A stretch of DNA of 64,000 nucleotides. Origin: Siphonodentalium dalli (lineage: Eukaryota; Mollusca; Scaphopoda; Gadilida; Siphonodentaliidae). The stretch spans positions 46,073,797-46,137,796 of the forward strand of contig CP136061.1 in assembly GCA_032622095.1 (NCBI GenBank), in the 5' to 3' direction. Position numbers and translations under genes: made by a program. Positions 37,428-45,944 of this stretch are shown here, piece by piece (position 1 is the stretch's first letter; each line of letters starts with the position of its first letter). The notes below the pieces were generated by a model. The model saw nothing but the letters and a program-made list of their open reading frames with translations, did not search any database and was not told the origin of the DNA.

Positions 37428-38640
37428 AGAAGATAGAGCGTCTCGTTAGAGCCACATCTAAAAATAGAATCTTTGGGTCTAAAATTGGTTGTACTAAAAT
37501 ATTCCCAAAATATCAAAACCCAAAAAAAATTTCAAAAATTCCAAAATTTATTTTTTCCAAAAAATTTCAAAACCCTAAAATTAATTTTTTCCACAAAAAA
37601 ATTCAAAACCCCCAAATTTCAAAACCCCCAAAATTTCAAAAGAAAAAATTTCAAAACCCTCAAAATTATTTCTCTAAAAAAAAGTTTAAATAAAAAATTT
37701 ATAACGAGTTTTTCGGTTTCTGATAATCTCGATATTAAAAAATATCGAATGTTAAATTATTTGCGCGTAATATCTTTCGTTATTTTTTTGTTCAACCAAT
37801 GTTTCAATGTATTTATTAATCGATGTTTAGAAATATCTTTATACCAATTATATGTGTATGGACAGTCGCTGTAATGTTGGACATTGTGACCAACGGTATG
37901 AATGCATACATTCCAGTGTTTAACGGACGCAGTTCATATAATTGTCATACCTGAAAATAGACACCATTACTTTTACATAAATAATAAAGAGCGTTTATTC
38001 TTTACTTATCTCTATATGAAGTTATTGAGTATATGACAGGCGTGTATTTTCGTGAATTATTGGAAGTATTGAAATGTACTATGTTGAATCACTAACGGTC
38101 GAAAATGGTAAGGCGAAATTACAACCCCCCAGAATGAACTGTCATATTGAATGAATGATGATTTAATCTCAGCCATTTTTACATGGAACATGAGCGATGT
38201 ACACGCAATCACACACGCCACATTGGTGTTAACAATGTGTCTTTCACACCTTTGCTTTACCAAATGAATTCTATTATTTCCCCGGTCACAGCTATATGGT
38301 ATACAGAAAACATATCGATTTGAGCAGAAATAGTTGTTTAACGGGTTAGTATCAATTAAGGTTGATAAACTGTGTCATTCACACGATAATTAGTTATCCA
38401 AAAAACATGCATACATATTACGTCAGGTCGTGAGACACTCAATTATAGAAATTGCTTTGATGACATTGTTATAACAACATTACGTAATAACCCCTTATCA
38501 CTCCATTCACACTTACGACCATTTTGTATGCCGAAAACTACAGGTAGCACCGATGATGTAACATTATATCACTGCTATTGTACCAATGATAGGTTCAGAC
38601 ATGTTCCATGTTTAGAAAAATAGATAATCTGCAGGTGTTC
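37428..38640 (+). repeat. Polinton left terminal inverted repeat
   Basis: Pairs with 53577-54787. The outermost 90 bp are near identical. Next comes an A-rich block of TTTCAAAACCC repeats (about 37510-37680), then unique AT-rich sequence carrying AATAAAGAGCGTTTATT (37983-37999). Identity fades near 38640. An overlapping ORF in the A-rich block is low complexity. Confidence 0.9.
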
Positions 38641-38846
38641 ACTTGACAAGAGATTTTGTACACTCAATCACAGACCAACGTGATAATACCAGCCCACACC
38701 CAACCCACAACATCCAACAAACACCTTCACATCACTTACCAAAACCAATGATGTTATAAGAACTGTAGGTTTTTATAATATTATAGCTTGCAGTGTCATC
38801 CTGGTAATTCATTTACAACAGCCATAACAAATGTTTACTTATGATG

Positions 38847-38854
38847 TATATAAG
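38847..38854 (+). promoter_or_regulatory. TATA box of the Polinton plus-strand gene array
   Basis: TATATAAG, 47 bp before the ATPase ATG and directly inside the left TIR. It is the only strong TATA-like element ahead of the eight following genes, which suggests one main promoter. Confidence 0.6.
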
Positions 38855-38900
38855 AACTGTATAGCTACTAATAAATAGGACACAGTGAACACAAAAAAAA

Positions 38901-39566
38901 ATGGGTCCAATTAACCGTAGCTCCATACCATTTGAACCTTGTTCTAGTATTTGCATCACCGGACCAACTGGTTCTGGTAAGACGAGATGGGTCTACAGAT
39001 TCCTGCAAAATCTTAATGGAATGTATTCTAGAGATCCACCTAAGAAAATAATGTACTGTTACGGTATTTATCAAAATTTCTATGATGAAATTGAATCATC
39101 AATCGAAAATTTGGTCATGCATCAAGGATTACCTACCCAAACAGAAATCGAAGAATTTGCTGACGGTAAACATAATATGTTAATATTAGACGACTTGATG
39201 CATCGCATTATTGACCAAAAAGAGATTGAAACACTATTTACGCAGCAAACTCATCATCGCTGTCTTTCGGTGCTGTTTATTTCACAAAATTTATACGCAC
39301 AAGGCAAGGCTGCGAGAACTATAGCCTTAAACACAGGATATCTAATTTTATTCAAAAATTTGAGGGATGGATCACAAATTTCCACATTGGGTAGACAATT
39401 GTATCCCGGTAAATCTAAAGTACTCATTGAGGCATACAAGGATTGTATGAAGAAACCATTTGCGTATCTTATAATAGATATGTCCCCTCACACTGAGGAT
39501 AAATACAGGCTACGAACAGACGTGTTTCCCAACCAAGACCCTATAATTTACGTACCTACTACGTAA
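38901..39566 (+). CDS. Polinton packaging ATPase (FtsK/HerA, A32-like)
   Basis: 221 residues. The Walker A motif GPTGSGKT is at about residues 21-28 and Walker B NMLILDDLM near 93-101. A sensor-like VLFISQNLY lies near 126-134. The family pumps genomic DNA into capsids using ATP and is one of the five diagnostic Polinton genes. Length is normal and no break is seen. The ATG follows an A8 tract 47 nt after a TATA box. The next gene starts 40 nt past the stop. I infer a virion-assembly role in the nucleus. Confidence 0.93.
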   Translation: MGPINRSSIPFEPCSSICITGPTGSGKTRWVYRFLQNLNGMYSRDPPKKIMYCYGIYQNFYDEIESSIENLVMHQGLPTQTEIEEFADGKHNMLILDDLMHRIIDQKEIETLFTQQTHHRCLSVLFISQNLYAQGKAARTIALNTGYLILFKNLRDGSQISTLGRQLYPGKSKVLIEAYKDCMKKPFAYLIIDMSPHTEDKYRLRTDVFPNQDPIIYVPTT

Positions 39567-39606
39567 TAAGAAGGGGACAGTATCGGAGCTGAGTCGTGAC
39601 GATAAA

Positions 39607-39930
39607 ATGAGTCGATTATTACGTAATGAGTTGAATTTTGTCAGACTATTGACATCAACCCAATCAAGATCTCAACGAAACGCATTATTGACATCGATAA
39701 CTAATAATCAGTTGAAAGTTCTGGTTGAAATTACGATCAATTTACTACATGATAGTTTAACAGTTACAGTTCAACAAAAAGCTAAATTACGGCGATATAA
39801 ATCATTTTATATATTCTTGAGTGATAAATCTGTGAGTTTGTTGAGGAAAAGAAAAAGTGTGAATAATCACTCAACCGCCATTACTTTGATGTTGAACATC
39901 GTTGAACCTAAATTGAAACAGTTTTTGTGA
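39607..39930 (+). CDS. Small basic Polinton protein, conserved family of unknown role
   Basis: 107 residues, basic, largely helical by composition. The layout SRLLRNELNF, then SRSQRNALL, then VTVQQKAKLRRYKS, then KSVSLLRKRKSV matches a small protein I associate with Polintons and adintoviruses next to the ATPase; its function is not established. The many Lys and Arg residues suggest nucleic-acid binding, which is inference. Its stop codon TGA shares its last base with the ATG of the next gene (TGATG at 39928-39932). Confidence 0.7.
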   Translation: MSRLLRNELNFVRLLTSTQSRSQRNALLTSITNNQLKVLVEITINLLHDSLTVTVQQKAKLRRYKSFYIFLSDKSVSLLRKRKSVNNHSTAITLMLNIVEPKLKQFL

Positions 39931-40298
39931 TGGAGTCTGTGAAGAAAACTGTTTTGATCCCGTATGAAAGATATATGAGGTACACTGAAAAAAGTGAACA
40001 CAAAAAAGTTTCATCGGAGTCTAACATTGAACACAGCGACATCTCGGCAAACAATAGTAGCCCTTCCGATGAAATGGATAAAGAAATGGACCCGATGAAT
40101 AATCAGATTGTTAATACAGTTCAAACGACTGAACCTCAGGATGCAATCCAAAAATCAGAAGTTAACACATCGAAAAAGACACGTACCAAGCAAAGAAAAA
40201 AGAAAATAAGAGGGGTTAAGCGTGAAATATCTAGACCTCCTGGTATAATCGCCGGTAAGCTGACCAAGATAAAGAAGAAACGTTGGCTATCACTGTGA
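39930..40298 (+). CDS. Unrecognised Polinton protein with acidic middle and basic tail
   Basis: 122 residues. I chose ATG at 39930, overlapping the previous stop by one base, rather than an upstream non-ATG codon. The N-terminus (MESVKKTVLIPYERYMRY) resembles a short motif common to small Polinton and adintovirus proteins upstream of integrase or capsid genes. The centre is Ser/Asp/Glu-rich and disordered. The C-terminus is strongly basic (TRTKQRKKKIRGVKR and KLTKIKKKRW). This charge pattern fits a DNA-condensing or scaffold protein, but that is inference. Only 5 nt separate its stop from the integrase ATG. Confidence 0.65.
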   Translation: MESVKKTVLIPYERYMRYTEKSEHKKVSSESNIEHSDISANNSSPSDEMDKEMDPMNNQIVNTVQTTEPQDAIQKSEVNTSKKTRTKQRKKKIRGVKREISRPPGIIAGKLTKIKKKRWLSL

Positions 40299-40303
40299 AC
40301 AAT

Positions 40304-41413
40304 ATGACCGATTGGAAAGATTATTTGAGTTCAATTTATTTTAATCCGGGTCACCCCGCATCGTACTCAGGAGCTACAAAGTTGCATCAGACTGTAAAAT
40401 CTGAAAATAAGCACAACATTTCCAAGCGCGAGATTGTGACGTGGCTACAAAATCATGAAAGTTATTCCCTGACAAAAAGTGTTATACGAAAATTCCCGAG
40501 GTCTCGTGTTATTGTAAACGCTTCTGACAGTCAATGGGATGGAGACCTCATGGATATGAATGATGTTTCCAAAGACAACGACAATTACACCTACGTGTTA
40601 GTAATGATTGACATTTTTTCTAGGAAGTTATGGTGTGAAGCTATAAAGAGGAAAACTGCAATTAATGTGATCAATGCTATGAAACATATATTTGAAGGTG
40701 GAAGAACCCCGCGCGTCCTCCGAACGGATCGCGGTTCGGAGTTCACAAACAAACGGGTCAAAAGTCACCTTAAGGGTCTTCATATATCTCAAATTTTTAC
40801 TCAAAACGAAATGAAAGCCAATTATTCGGAACGGGTCATAAAAACTATAAAGCAGAAGATTTCGCGTTATATGATAAAGCATAATAATGCTAGATATATC
40901 GACATTCTACAAGATATTGTGAAAAGTTATAACCATACAATACATCGTTCGTTAGGCACCACCCCTGACTCCATAACTGTTGAGAATGAAGATGAGTCTC
41001 GTCTCGATCAGTGGTTAATAAGACAGAAGGGAGGTGTTAAAAGTAAATTGAAGAAAAAGTTCAAATACAATGTAAATGATATCGTTAGAATATCACACAC
41101 CAAAGCAGTTTTTGACCGAGAATATTCTCAGAAATGGACTGGAGAGTTGTTCAAAGTGACTAAGAGGTTTTACAGGCAGAACATACCCTTGTATACATTG
41201 ACAGATTTCTTGGATGAAAACATTGAGGGTGCTTTCTACGAGTCAGAACTTCAAGGGGTGCGCGTTGATGACGAAACAGTTTACAGAATAGATAAAATTG
41301 TCAAAAAGAGGAAACGAAAGGGTCAAACTGAAGTCCTGGTGCACTGGCATTCATGGCCTGACAAATTTAATTCATGGATTTTAGAGTCTGATGTCGACAG
41401 ATATCAAAATTAA
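40304..41413 (+). CDS. Polinton integrase, DDE type with C-terminal chromodomain
   Basis: 369 residues from ATG at 40304. The rve catalytic core has its first Asp in SQWDGDLMDM, second Asp in RTDRGSEF and Glu in NYSERVIKTIKQK, spaced as in retroviral-like integrases. An SH3-like DNA-binding stretch follows. The last about 50 residues form a chromodomain (VYRIDKIVKKRKRKG, then VHWHSWPDKFNSWILESDV), with the aromatic residues that bind methylated histone tails. The protein cuts and joins element ends and makes the 6-bp duplications; the chromodomain may steer it to heterochromatin. All three catalytic residues are present and the frame is intact. It overlaps the next ORF by 23 nt. Confidence 0.93.
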   Translation: MTDWKDYLSSIYFNPGHPASYSGATKLHQTVKSENKHNISKREIVTWLQNHESYSLTKSVIRKFPRSRVIVNASDSQWDGDLMDMNDVSKDNDNYTYVLVMIDIFSRKLWCEAIKRKTAINVINAMKHIFEGGRTPRVLRTDRGSEFTNKRVKSHLKGLHISQIFTQNEMKANYSERVIKTIKQKISRYMIKHNNARYIDILQDIVKSYNHTIHRSLGTTPDSITVENEDESRLDQWLIRQKGGVKSKLKKKFKYNVNDIVRISHTKAVFDREYSQKWTGELFKVTKRFYRQNIPLYTLTDFLDENIEGAFYESELQGVRVDDETVYRIDKIVKKRKRKGQTEVLVHWHSWPDKFNSWILESDVDRYQN

Positions 41414-41891
41414 TAAGAGCAAGCTATCCGAGGGGGAAACCATTACAATCATGAATAATAGAACAGATACCTTGACGAATATGTTTCAAACAGAACGCGG
41501 TCGTCTACATATGAATCTCCTTAAATGGATAGGAATTACGATTATGGTAATAACTCTGTCACTACCGGTTATAATAGTTCCAAAGAAGATACCACGTCAG
41601 ACGGGGGACTATGAATTACGGCATACGAACGAGTCACGCCCCCATGATTACGAACAACACCCCTGTGGGTTCGTGAAAAAGTGGACAATACGATCAAACA
41701 TTACTGTTACATTATGTAATAATCAAGGGCGCATTTATACACGCATTAGGCGAGTTGTGAATAACACTCCCGCGATTATAAGTATTCCGTATAACCAGTG
41801 GTCTGCCTTCAAGTATATATTCAGTGATGTTGATAAAACTATAAGAGAAGAGATGAACATTGATTCTCATTTGAAACAAAATAGAAACTAG
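41391..41891 (+). CDS. Polinton membrane protein with weak PC4-like C-terminal half
   Basis: 166 residues. One predicted transmembrane segment at about 43-63 (LLKWIGITIMVITLSLPVII) flanked by basic residues. The C-terminal part (about 103-151) has RIYTRIRRVVNNTPAIISI and PYNQWSAFKYIFSDVDKTI, which resembles the PC4 pattern of strands, I-R turn, then a W-containing helix; the similarity is faint. The start at 41391 overlaps the integrase end by 23 nt; an in-frame ATG at 41451 would avoid that and keep the membrane segment. A virion membrane or nuclear-envelope protein is possible. I do not recognise the family with confidence. Confidence 0.6.
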   Translation: MSTDIKINKSKLSEGETITIMNNRTDTLTNMFQTERGRLHMNLLKWIGITIMVITLSLPVIIVPKKIPRQTGDYELRHTNESRPHDYEQHPCGFVKKWTIRSNITVTLCNNQGRIYTRIRRVVNNTPAIISIPYNQWSAFKYIFSDVDKTIREEMNIDSHLKQNRN

Positions 41892-41895
41892 TCAT

Positions 41896-42333
41896 ATGGA
41901 TAATTATTATCTATACCTGACTAGCGACGATTCCATAGATAAATATCCAGATAATCGTCCTCTCGACTTCACAATAGAGTTACCTGGTGTATTAATATTG
42001 GAAGGGGCGTGGTTATGTTGTTTGAAAGACATAAACATAACTGACCATATAGACACGGATTTATTATATATTTGTTCGGACATATGTGGAGAATCAATAG
42101 CCTGCGACACATCATACCCCATCCTCCGGGTTATAAAGAGAGACACACGTGATACGGGTCATTGGCGGAGTTTTGAGGACTCATTCTACATAAACGTAAG
42201 ACAGGATAAACTTCAGCGTCTCAGGATTTTTATAAGAGGCGATAAACTTTCTAAAATAAATGCAGAAAAAAGAGTGACCTGTACACTACATCTGAAGAAA
42301 CATGTCGATCACGTATATTCCCGCAGATATTGA
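41896..42333 (+). CDS. Conserved Polinton protein, candidate minor capsid component
   Basis: 145 residues. The opening MDNYYLYLTSDDSIDKYPDN, then RPLDFTIELPGVLILEGAWL, follows the pattern of a protein found near the capsid genes in many Polintons and adintoviruses (YLTLPSN, then PDN, then F-x-x-x-L, then L-x-G-x-W). The position directly before the major capsid region supports a structural role. It is beta-rich by composition, but I cannot show a jelly roll by eye. It follows the previous stop by 4 nt and overlaps the next ORF by 32 nt. Confidence 0.65.
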   Translation: MDNYYLYLTSDDSIDKYPDNRPLDFTIELPGVLILEGAWLCCLKDINITDHIDTDLLYICSDICGESIACDTSYPILRVIKRDTRDTGHWRSFEDSFYINVRQDKLQRLRIFIRGDKLSKINAEKRVTCTLHLKKHVDHVYSRRY

Positions 42334-42634
42334 AATGTGGAGAAAACATTTCAGGGACATGATTAATGGGAAGTTAACGCCAGATAATGAGGGTCGCTAC
42401 TTTATTGACAAAACTCAAAATAGCGATAGTGAAGAAGAAGACGTTCTAAAACCACATATTAACGTAGTGACACCCATAGCGCAAGCGATTGAAATGGCCA
42501 AAGCAGAAGTTGCAGAAAATAAGTTGACACAAGCACGTAAGACGTCAAAAAAAAACAATAAGAGGGTGTTACCTAACGATTTGGCTCATAACCCTAAGAA
42601 AGTGAAAACCACCACCTGGTTCGATAAACCATGA
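42302..42634 (+). CDS. Small Polinton protein ahead of the major capsid gene
   Basis: 110 residues. The N-terminus MSITYIPADIEMWRKHFRDM resembles the start of a virion-associated protein that precedes the capsid gene in several Polintons (Y-x-P, then W, then F/Y). An acidic patch (SDSEEEDVL) follows, then a basic tail with KKNNKRVLP and PKKVKTT that could be a nuclear localisation signal. Its stop overlaps the capsid ATG by four bases (ATGA at 42631-42634). The function is inferred only from position. Confidence 0.6.
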   Translation: MSITYIPADIEMWRKHFRDMINGKLTPDNEGRYFIDKTQNSDSEEEDVLKPHINVVTPIAQAIEMAKAEVAENKLTQARKTSKKNNKRVLPNDLAHNPKKVKTTTWFDKP

Positions 42635-43893
42635 ATGAATACAGAGAGTACCATACCTCTAAATTGGCATTATTTGAATCGCCCACGGTTGACAGCGGAA
42701 TACAAGCGACAGAATGGATAAACTACAGACCCGTGAATCAGCTGACAGACACTGCAGCTTTAGAGTTCAATATTCCCGCCATGGCCACAACCTACATGGA
42801 CCTCAAACGGACATTGCTACTTCTCAAACTCAAAATAACCAAGCAAGATGGTTCGGCTCTAACCGTTAATGACGATGTGGGTCTGATAAATGCACCCCTA
42901 CATTCAATATTTTCGCAGGTCGATTTGAATATACAGCAAGTTCCCGTGAGTCAAGTCGGTCCGAATTATCCATACAAAGCATATTTCGATGTACTCTTAG
43001 AAACTGAACGTAAGGAACAGCTACATGGACAAGCGTTCGAAAAGGACACGGCAGGTGGTATGGACCTGGCAGATTCGAAAAGCGGGAACTCTGGCCTGTA
43101 TTACAGGTCCAAAACAACCCGTACTAGTCAAATAATGGATATTATGGGATCAATTCAGCTTGACTTCTTCCAACAGGACAAATTACTACTAAATGGTCTC
43201 CCGCTCACGTTAAAATTCTGGCAGACGAGAGATGTTTTTAGACTGATGTATGCGGGAACCACTGAGACATACAAGTTGAAAATACAGGAAGCTAATTTGA
43301 GACTAGCCACTGTGAAAGTTAACCCCGGTGTATTACTCAGTCATACTGAGTCACTCAAGAAAAAGAACGCGTGTTATCCTTTTTCAAAATCTATCATAAA
43401 GACGTATACAGTGTCAAAAGGTGCATTCAGTTTGGGAGAAGATAATCTATTTCAAGGAAACGTACCCAGTAGCTGTATTATTGGCTTAGTATCATCAAAG
43501 GCTGAAAGCGGTTCACGCGATAAGAACCCGTTCAACTTTGCGACTTTTGGATGCAACTTCGTCGGATTTTACGTCAACGGGCAGTCTATGCCCGCCCAAG
43601 CACTCCAACCGAACTTTACCAGTAAGGAATATGTAGAAGCTTACAATACGATAATAAAAGATGCGAAACGAAAAGCCGTTCATATTACTTATGAGGATTA
43701 TGCGAAAGGTTATTGCATATATCGGATAAACCCGCAAGGAATTAATCACGACAGGGTCATACCACACAAAGGTCACACACGCCTCGAGATTAAATTCTCA
43801 TCGGCTTTGAAAAACAATTGTACTGTAATCGTATACGCAAAATTTCCTGCCGTTCTCAAAGTTGACGAGAGTCGTAAAGTTTGCATTGAATAA
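42631..43893 (+). CDS. Major capsid protein, double jelly-roll (hexon-like)
   Basis: 420 residues. The N-terminal part shows the Polinton capsid pattern: FESPTVDSGIQATEWINY, YMDLKRTLLLLKLKITK, PLHSIFSQVDLNIQQVPVS and YPYKAYFDVLLE, then the loop KDTAGGMDLADS. The second half carries NFVGFYVNGQSMPAQALQP and a beta-rich end. In this family two jelly-roll domains form a pseudo-hexameric capsomer, homologous to adenovirus hexon and virophage capsid proteins. Length and frame are normal. It starts inside the previous stop (ATGA) and its TAA overlaps the protease ATG (TAATG). Confidence 0.93.
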   Translation: MNEYREYHTSKLALFESPTVDSGIQATEWINYRPVNQLTDTAALEFNIPAMATTYMDLKRTLLLLKLKITKQDGSALTVNDDVGLINAPLHSIFSQVDLNIQQVPVSQVGPNYPYKAYFDVLLETERKEQLHGQAFEKDTAGGMDLADSKSGNSGLYYRSKTTRTSQIMDIMGSIQLDFFQQDKLLLNGLPLTLKFWQTRDVFRLMYAGTTETYKLKIQEANLRLATVKVNPGVLLSHTESLKKKNACYPFSKSIIKTYTVSKGAFSLGEDNLFQGNVPSSCIIGLVSSKAESGSRDKNPFNFATFGCNFVGFYVNGQSMPAQALQPNFTSKEYVEAYNTIIKDAKRKAVHITYEDYAKGYCIYRINPQGINHDRVIPHKGHTRLEIKFSSALKNNCTVIVYAKFPAVLKVDESRKVCIE

Positions 43894-44339
43894 TGAATAC
43901 ACGCGGACTCATGAGGGCGATAAATAGTTTCACAAACCATAATGAGATAGCTGTTTGTCCCATAGACAAATTACCTCTTTATATCCAATATCCCCGGATG
44001 TATATAGTTAACACAGACGAGAGTAGCCAACCTGGACGCCACTGGATATTGATGACATTCCAGGAACATAACGTATCAGAGTTCTTCGACCCTATGGGAT
44101 TAAAACCCGAGTGTTACAACGGACGATTTAAACACGTGTTGTTATTGAATGGACCTCGTTACGAGTGCAATGCTTACAGATTACAGGGTTCTAATATATG
44201 TGGTCCCTATTGCATATACTTTGCATTCTATAAACTGTGCGGATACAGTCTAGAAAATATAATGAGACGTTTCAGTGCTAATAATTATATGTATAATGAT
44301 TTAATTATTAAGGATTTTATGTTGAAATATATTCTGTAA
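43893..44339 (+). CDS. Adenain-like cysteine protease (C5/Ulp1 fold)
   Basis: 148 residues. Catalytic candidates are His in GRHWILMTF, Asp in SEFFDPMG, Gln in RLQGSNICGPYC and Cys within NICGPYCIYF, in the order His-Asp/Glu-Gln-Cys typical of adenain and Ulp1 proteases. It matures virion proteins in adenoviruses and presumably does so in Polintons. It is short and compact, as usual for this family. It is the last of the overlapping plus-strand array. The AATAAA at 44396-44401 is 57 nt downstream. Confidence 0.9.
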   Translation: MNTRGLMRAINSFTNHNEIAVCPIDKLPLYIQYPRMYIVNTDESSQPGRHWILMTFQEHNVSEFFDPMGLKPECYNGRFKHVLLLNGPRYECNAYRLQGSNICGPYCIYFAFYKLCGYSLENIMRRFSANNYMYNDLIIKDFMLKYIL

Positions 44340-44454
44340 ACGCTCTTCATTAGCGACAACGAGAGAAACACTCTTTAAATTATATTATGTATATAAATAA
44401 AATATTGTAAATACAATCATTTATCGTTCTTATATTATCATATGTATGACTGGG

Positions 44455-44497
<43 letters not shown>

Positions 44498-44682
44498 GAC
44501 TGGGTTGAGAGGGTGGGGGTGGGGGGTCTGTGGAGAGAGTCCGGTGAGGTGGTATTAGGTCTGTTGTCAAAACAAACAAAAAAATCTATTGTTTTTGTTT
44601 GTTTCGTCAAAAGCCTAAAAAACAAAGGTATGTGAGCCATCCCCCCGAATGAAAAAAATAGATAATCGATACATATATATAT
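44340..44682. other. Intergenic end of the plus-strand array, with TA microsatellite
   Basis: Contains AACGCTCTTCATTA just past the protease stop (44339-44352), an AATAAA (44396-44401), a (TA)n run at 44459-44491 and G-rich sequence. The TBP-like gene converges from the right. Confidence 0.6.
44396..44401 (+). terminator. AATAAA poly(A) signal of the plus-strand gene array
   Basis: AATAAA, 57 nt after the protease stop. I found no AATAAA followed by an intergenic gap between the ATPase and protease genes, so one long transcript is plausible. Confidence 0.6.
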
Positions 44683-45207
44683 TTATTCTGAAAGTAATTC
44701 AAGTTCACATATGGTAGGATATACAATATTTAACATCTGCTTTTCACTTTTAATGCCCGTAATCACAATTTTTCCATTATGAAAGCATGTAAAATGTATT
44801 TTCTCGCGTCTGAACATTGCCGCAGGGAACAGCTCTAATTCGTAAGAACATTCCATAAGTTTCACTAAAATGTTTAAGTCAAGTTTTCCATTTAACTGAC
44901 AAAATGCAGACATTGTCAAAATTTTTATGGAATTTAATCTCACTCGCCAACCACATTTTTGAATATGTCGAGCGTACCGACGCAATCGAACTCGTGTCTG
45001 TTTGACACTATCAGAAAGCCCGTTAACAACGATTTTACCCGTGTTAAACACGAGGCAACATCCACCGAATTTAGAATGTTTCCATACAACTCCGCTAAAC
45101 TTTTTGGAATTGTATTCAATGTTCGAACAGCCGAGTGTCAAATCCCTTAGATTAATAGAACAGTTCAAATCTGCAGAACATACGACATTAGTTATTCGTA
45201 GCATCAT
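44683..45207 (-). CDS. TATA-binding-protein (TBP) homologue encoded by the Polinton
   Basis: 174 residues with the two-fold TBP saddle. Repeat 1 (about 5-86) has EYNSKKFSGVVW, CLVFNTGKIVVNG and RRYARHIQKCG. Repeat 2 (about 94-169) has SYELELFPAAMFR, TCFHNGKIVITG and IVYPTICEL. These match, in order, the eukaryotic TBP blocks EYNPKRF, FxSGKxVxTG, RKYARxxQKLG, YEPELFPGLxYR and the end IYPIL. The four phenylalanines by which TBP kinks DNA fall at F37, F54, F117 and F132. The repeat-1 Asn that contacts the TATA centre is kept (N7); its repeat-2 partner is not. There is no long N-terminal extension. It begins ATGATG 11 nt after the PC4-like stop, and AATAAA overlaps its own stop. Inferred role: promoter recognition for the element's genes. 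Confidence 0.88.
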   Translation of the reverse strand: MMLRITNVVCSADLNCSINLRDLTLGCSNIEYNSKKFSGVVWKHSKFGGCCLVFNTGKIVVNGLSDSVKQTRVRLRRYARHIQKCGWRVRLNSIKILTMSAFCQLNGKLDLNILVKLMECSYELELFPAAMFRREKIHFTCFHNGKIVITGIKSEKQMLNIVYPTICELELLSE

Positions 45208-45218
45208 AGGAGTAATGT

Positions 45219-45830
45219 TTAGATCAATGTCTGCATCCGGTTAATCAAACACGTTCTATCGCCGTTGGGGCAGCATTCCATACATCTTAAAGATCCTTCC
45301 TGGTTTTGGTGATCGTCGGTCAAATAGCACTGCACAGTCTGATCAATTTCAGGAATATTAGCACACAGGACGAATATAGCTCCAACTAGTTCTTCAAATT
45401 GGTCGAATGTCAGAGATATTCCGTATTTGGTTGCACACAAATCATCTGAATGTTCAGGCAGCCAATACCTGCGAATGTCAACACGCGGGATGCCGCTCTT
45501 TATCGTAATGAAGAAATTCCCTCCGATATGACGTCTCATGAATACATCGTCTTCACCGGTACGATAACTGACCACTTCTTGATGTATATCTGCTAAGTAA
45601 GATTTCAACTCTTTGAATCTCCTTAGAGTTAATGTTATTCCAGATTTTGTCGGAAATTTATGGCCCGCAGAACTTTCACCGCACTCTCGTATGTGTATAT
45701 ACAGATTTCCCTGGAATCGGCCGTCAAATAGGAAAATGTCATTTCCTAACGGGGCCAAGCATTGTGGATGGAACGCCCTCTCGTTGGTTTCAGTCCGTTG
45801 GTTTCCTTCAACATCGGGTTGATCAGTCAT
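45219..45830 (-). CDS. Two-domain PC4/Sub1-like single-strand DNA-binding protein
   Basis: 203 residues. Two consecutive PC4-type units: about 28-87, with YIHIRECG, then FPTKSGITLTLRRFKEL; and about 96-160, with VDIRRYWLP, then CATKYGISLTFDQFEEL. The pattern (V-x-I-R, then P/A-x-K-x-G-I-x-L-T, then helix) is that of transcription coactivator p15/PC4, which binds melted DNA as a dimer and aids transcription initiation and re-initiation; two copies in one chain could form an internal dimer. The tail has five Cys (CYL, CMECC, RTC) and may bind metal. I chose Met at 45830; upstream TTATTTTCCAG looks like a splice acceptor, so the 5'-UTR may contain an intron. The TBP-like ORF follows after 11 nt. 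Confidence 0.8.
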   Translation of the reverse strand: MTDQPDVEGNQRTETNERAFHPQCLAPLGNDIFLFDGRFQGNLYIHIRECGESSAGHKFPTKSGITLTLRRFKELKSYLADIHQEVVSYRTGEDDVFMRRHIGGNFFITIKSGIPRVDIRRYWLPEHSDDLCATKYGISLTFDQFEELVGAIFVLCANIPEIDQTVQCYLTDDHQNQEGSLRCMECCPNGDRTCLINRMQTLI

Positions 45831-45944
45831 TGTTTTTTTATTTTGAACCTGGAAAATAAGAAAACAAAACATTACTTATCAGTTACACATCGAGAATACA
45901 AAAGTCCGAAAGGAGTCCGCTCATGCGTTTGATGGATGTTGGGT

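Noticed and set aside
37473-37874. 133-codon ORF in the Polinton TIR
   Set aside because: Translation of the AAATTTCAAAACCC repeat block; low complexity, and the right TIR copy is length-shifted.
40283-40303. Upstream non-ATG start for the integrase
   Set aside because: It begins at TTG and overlaps the previous gene; ATG at 40304 is in frame and 5 nt after that stop.
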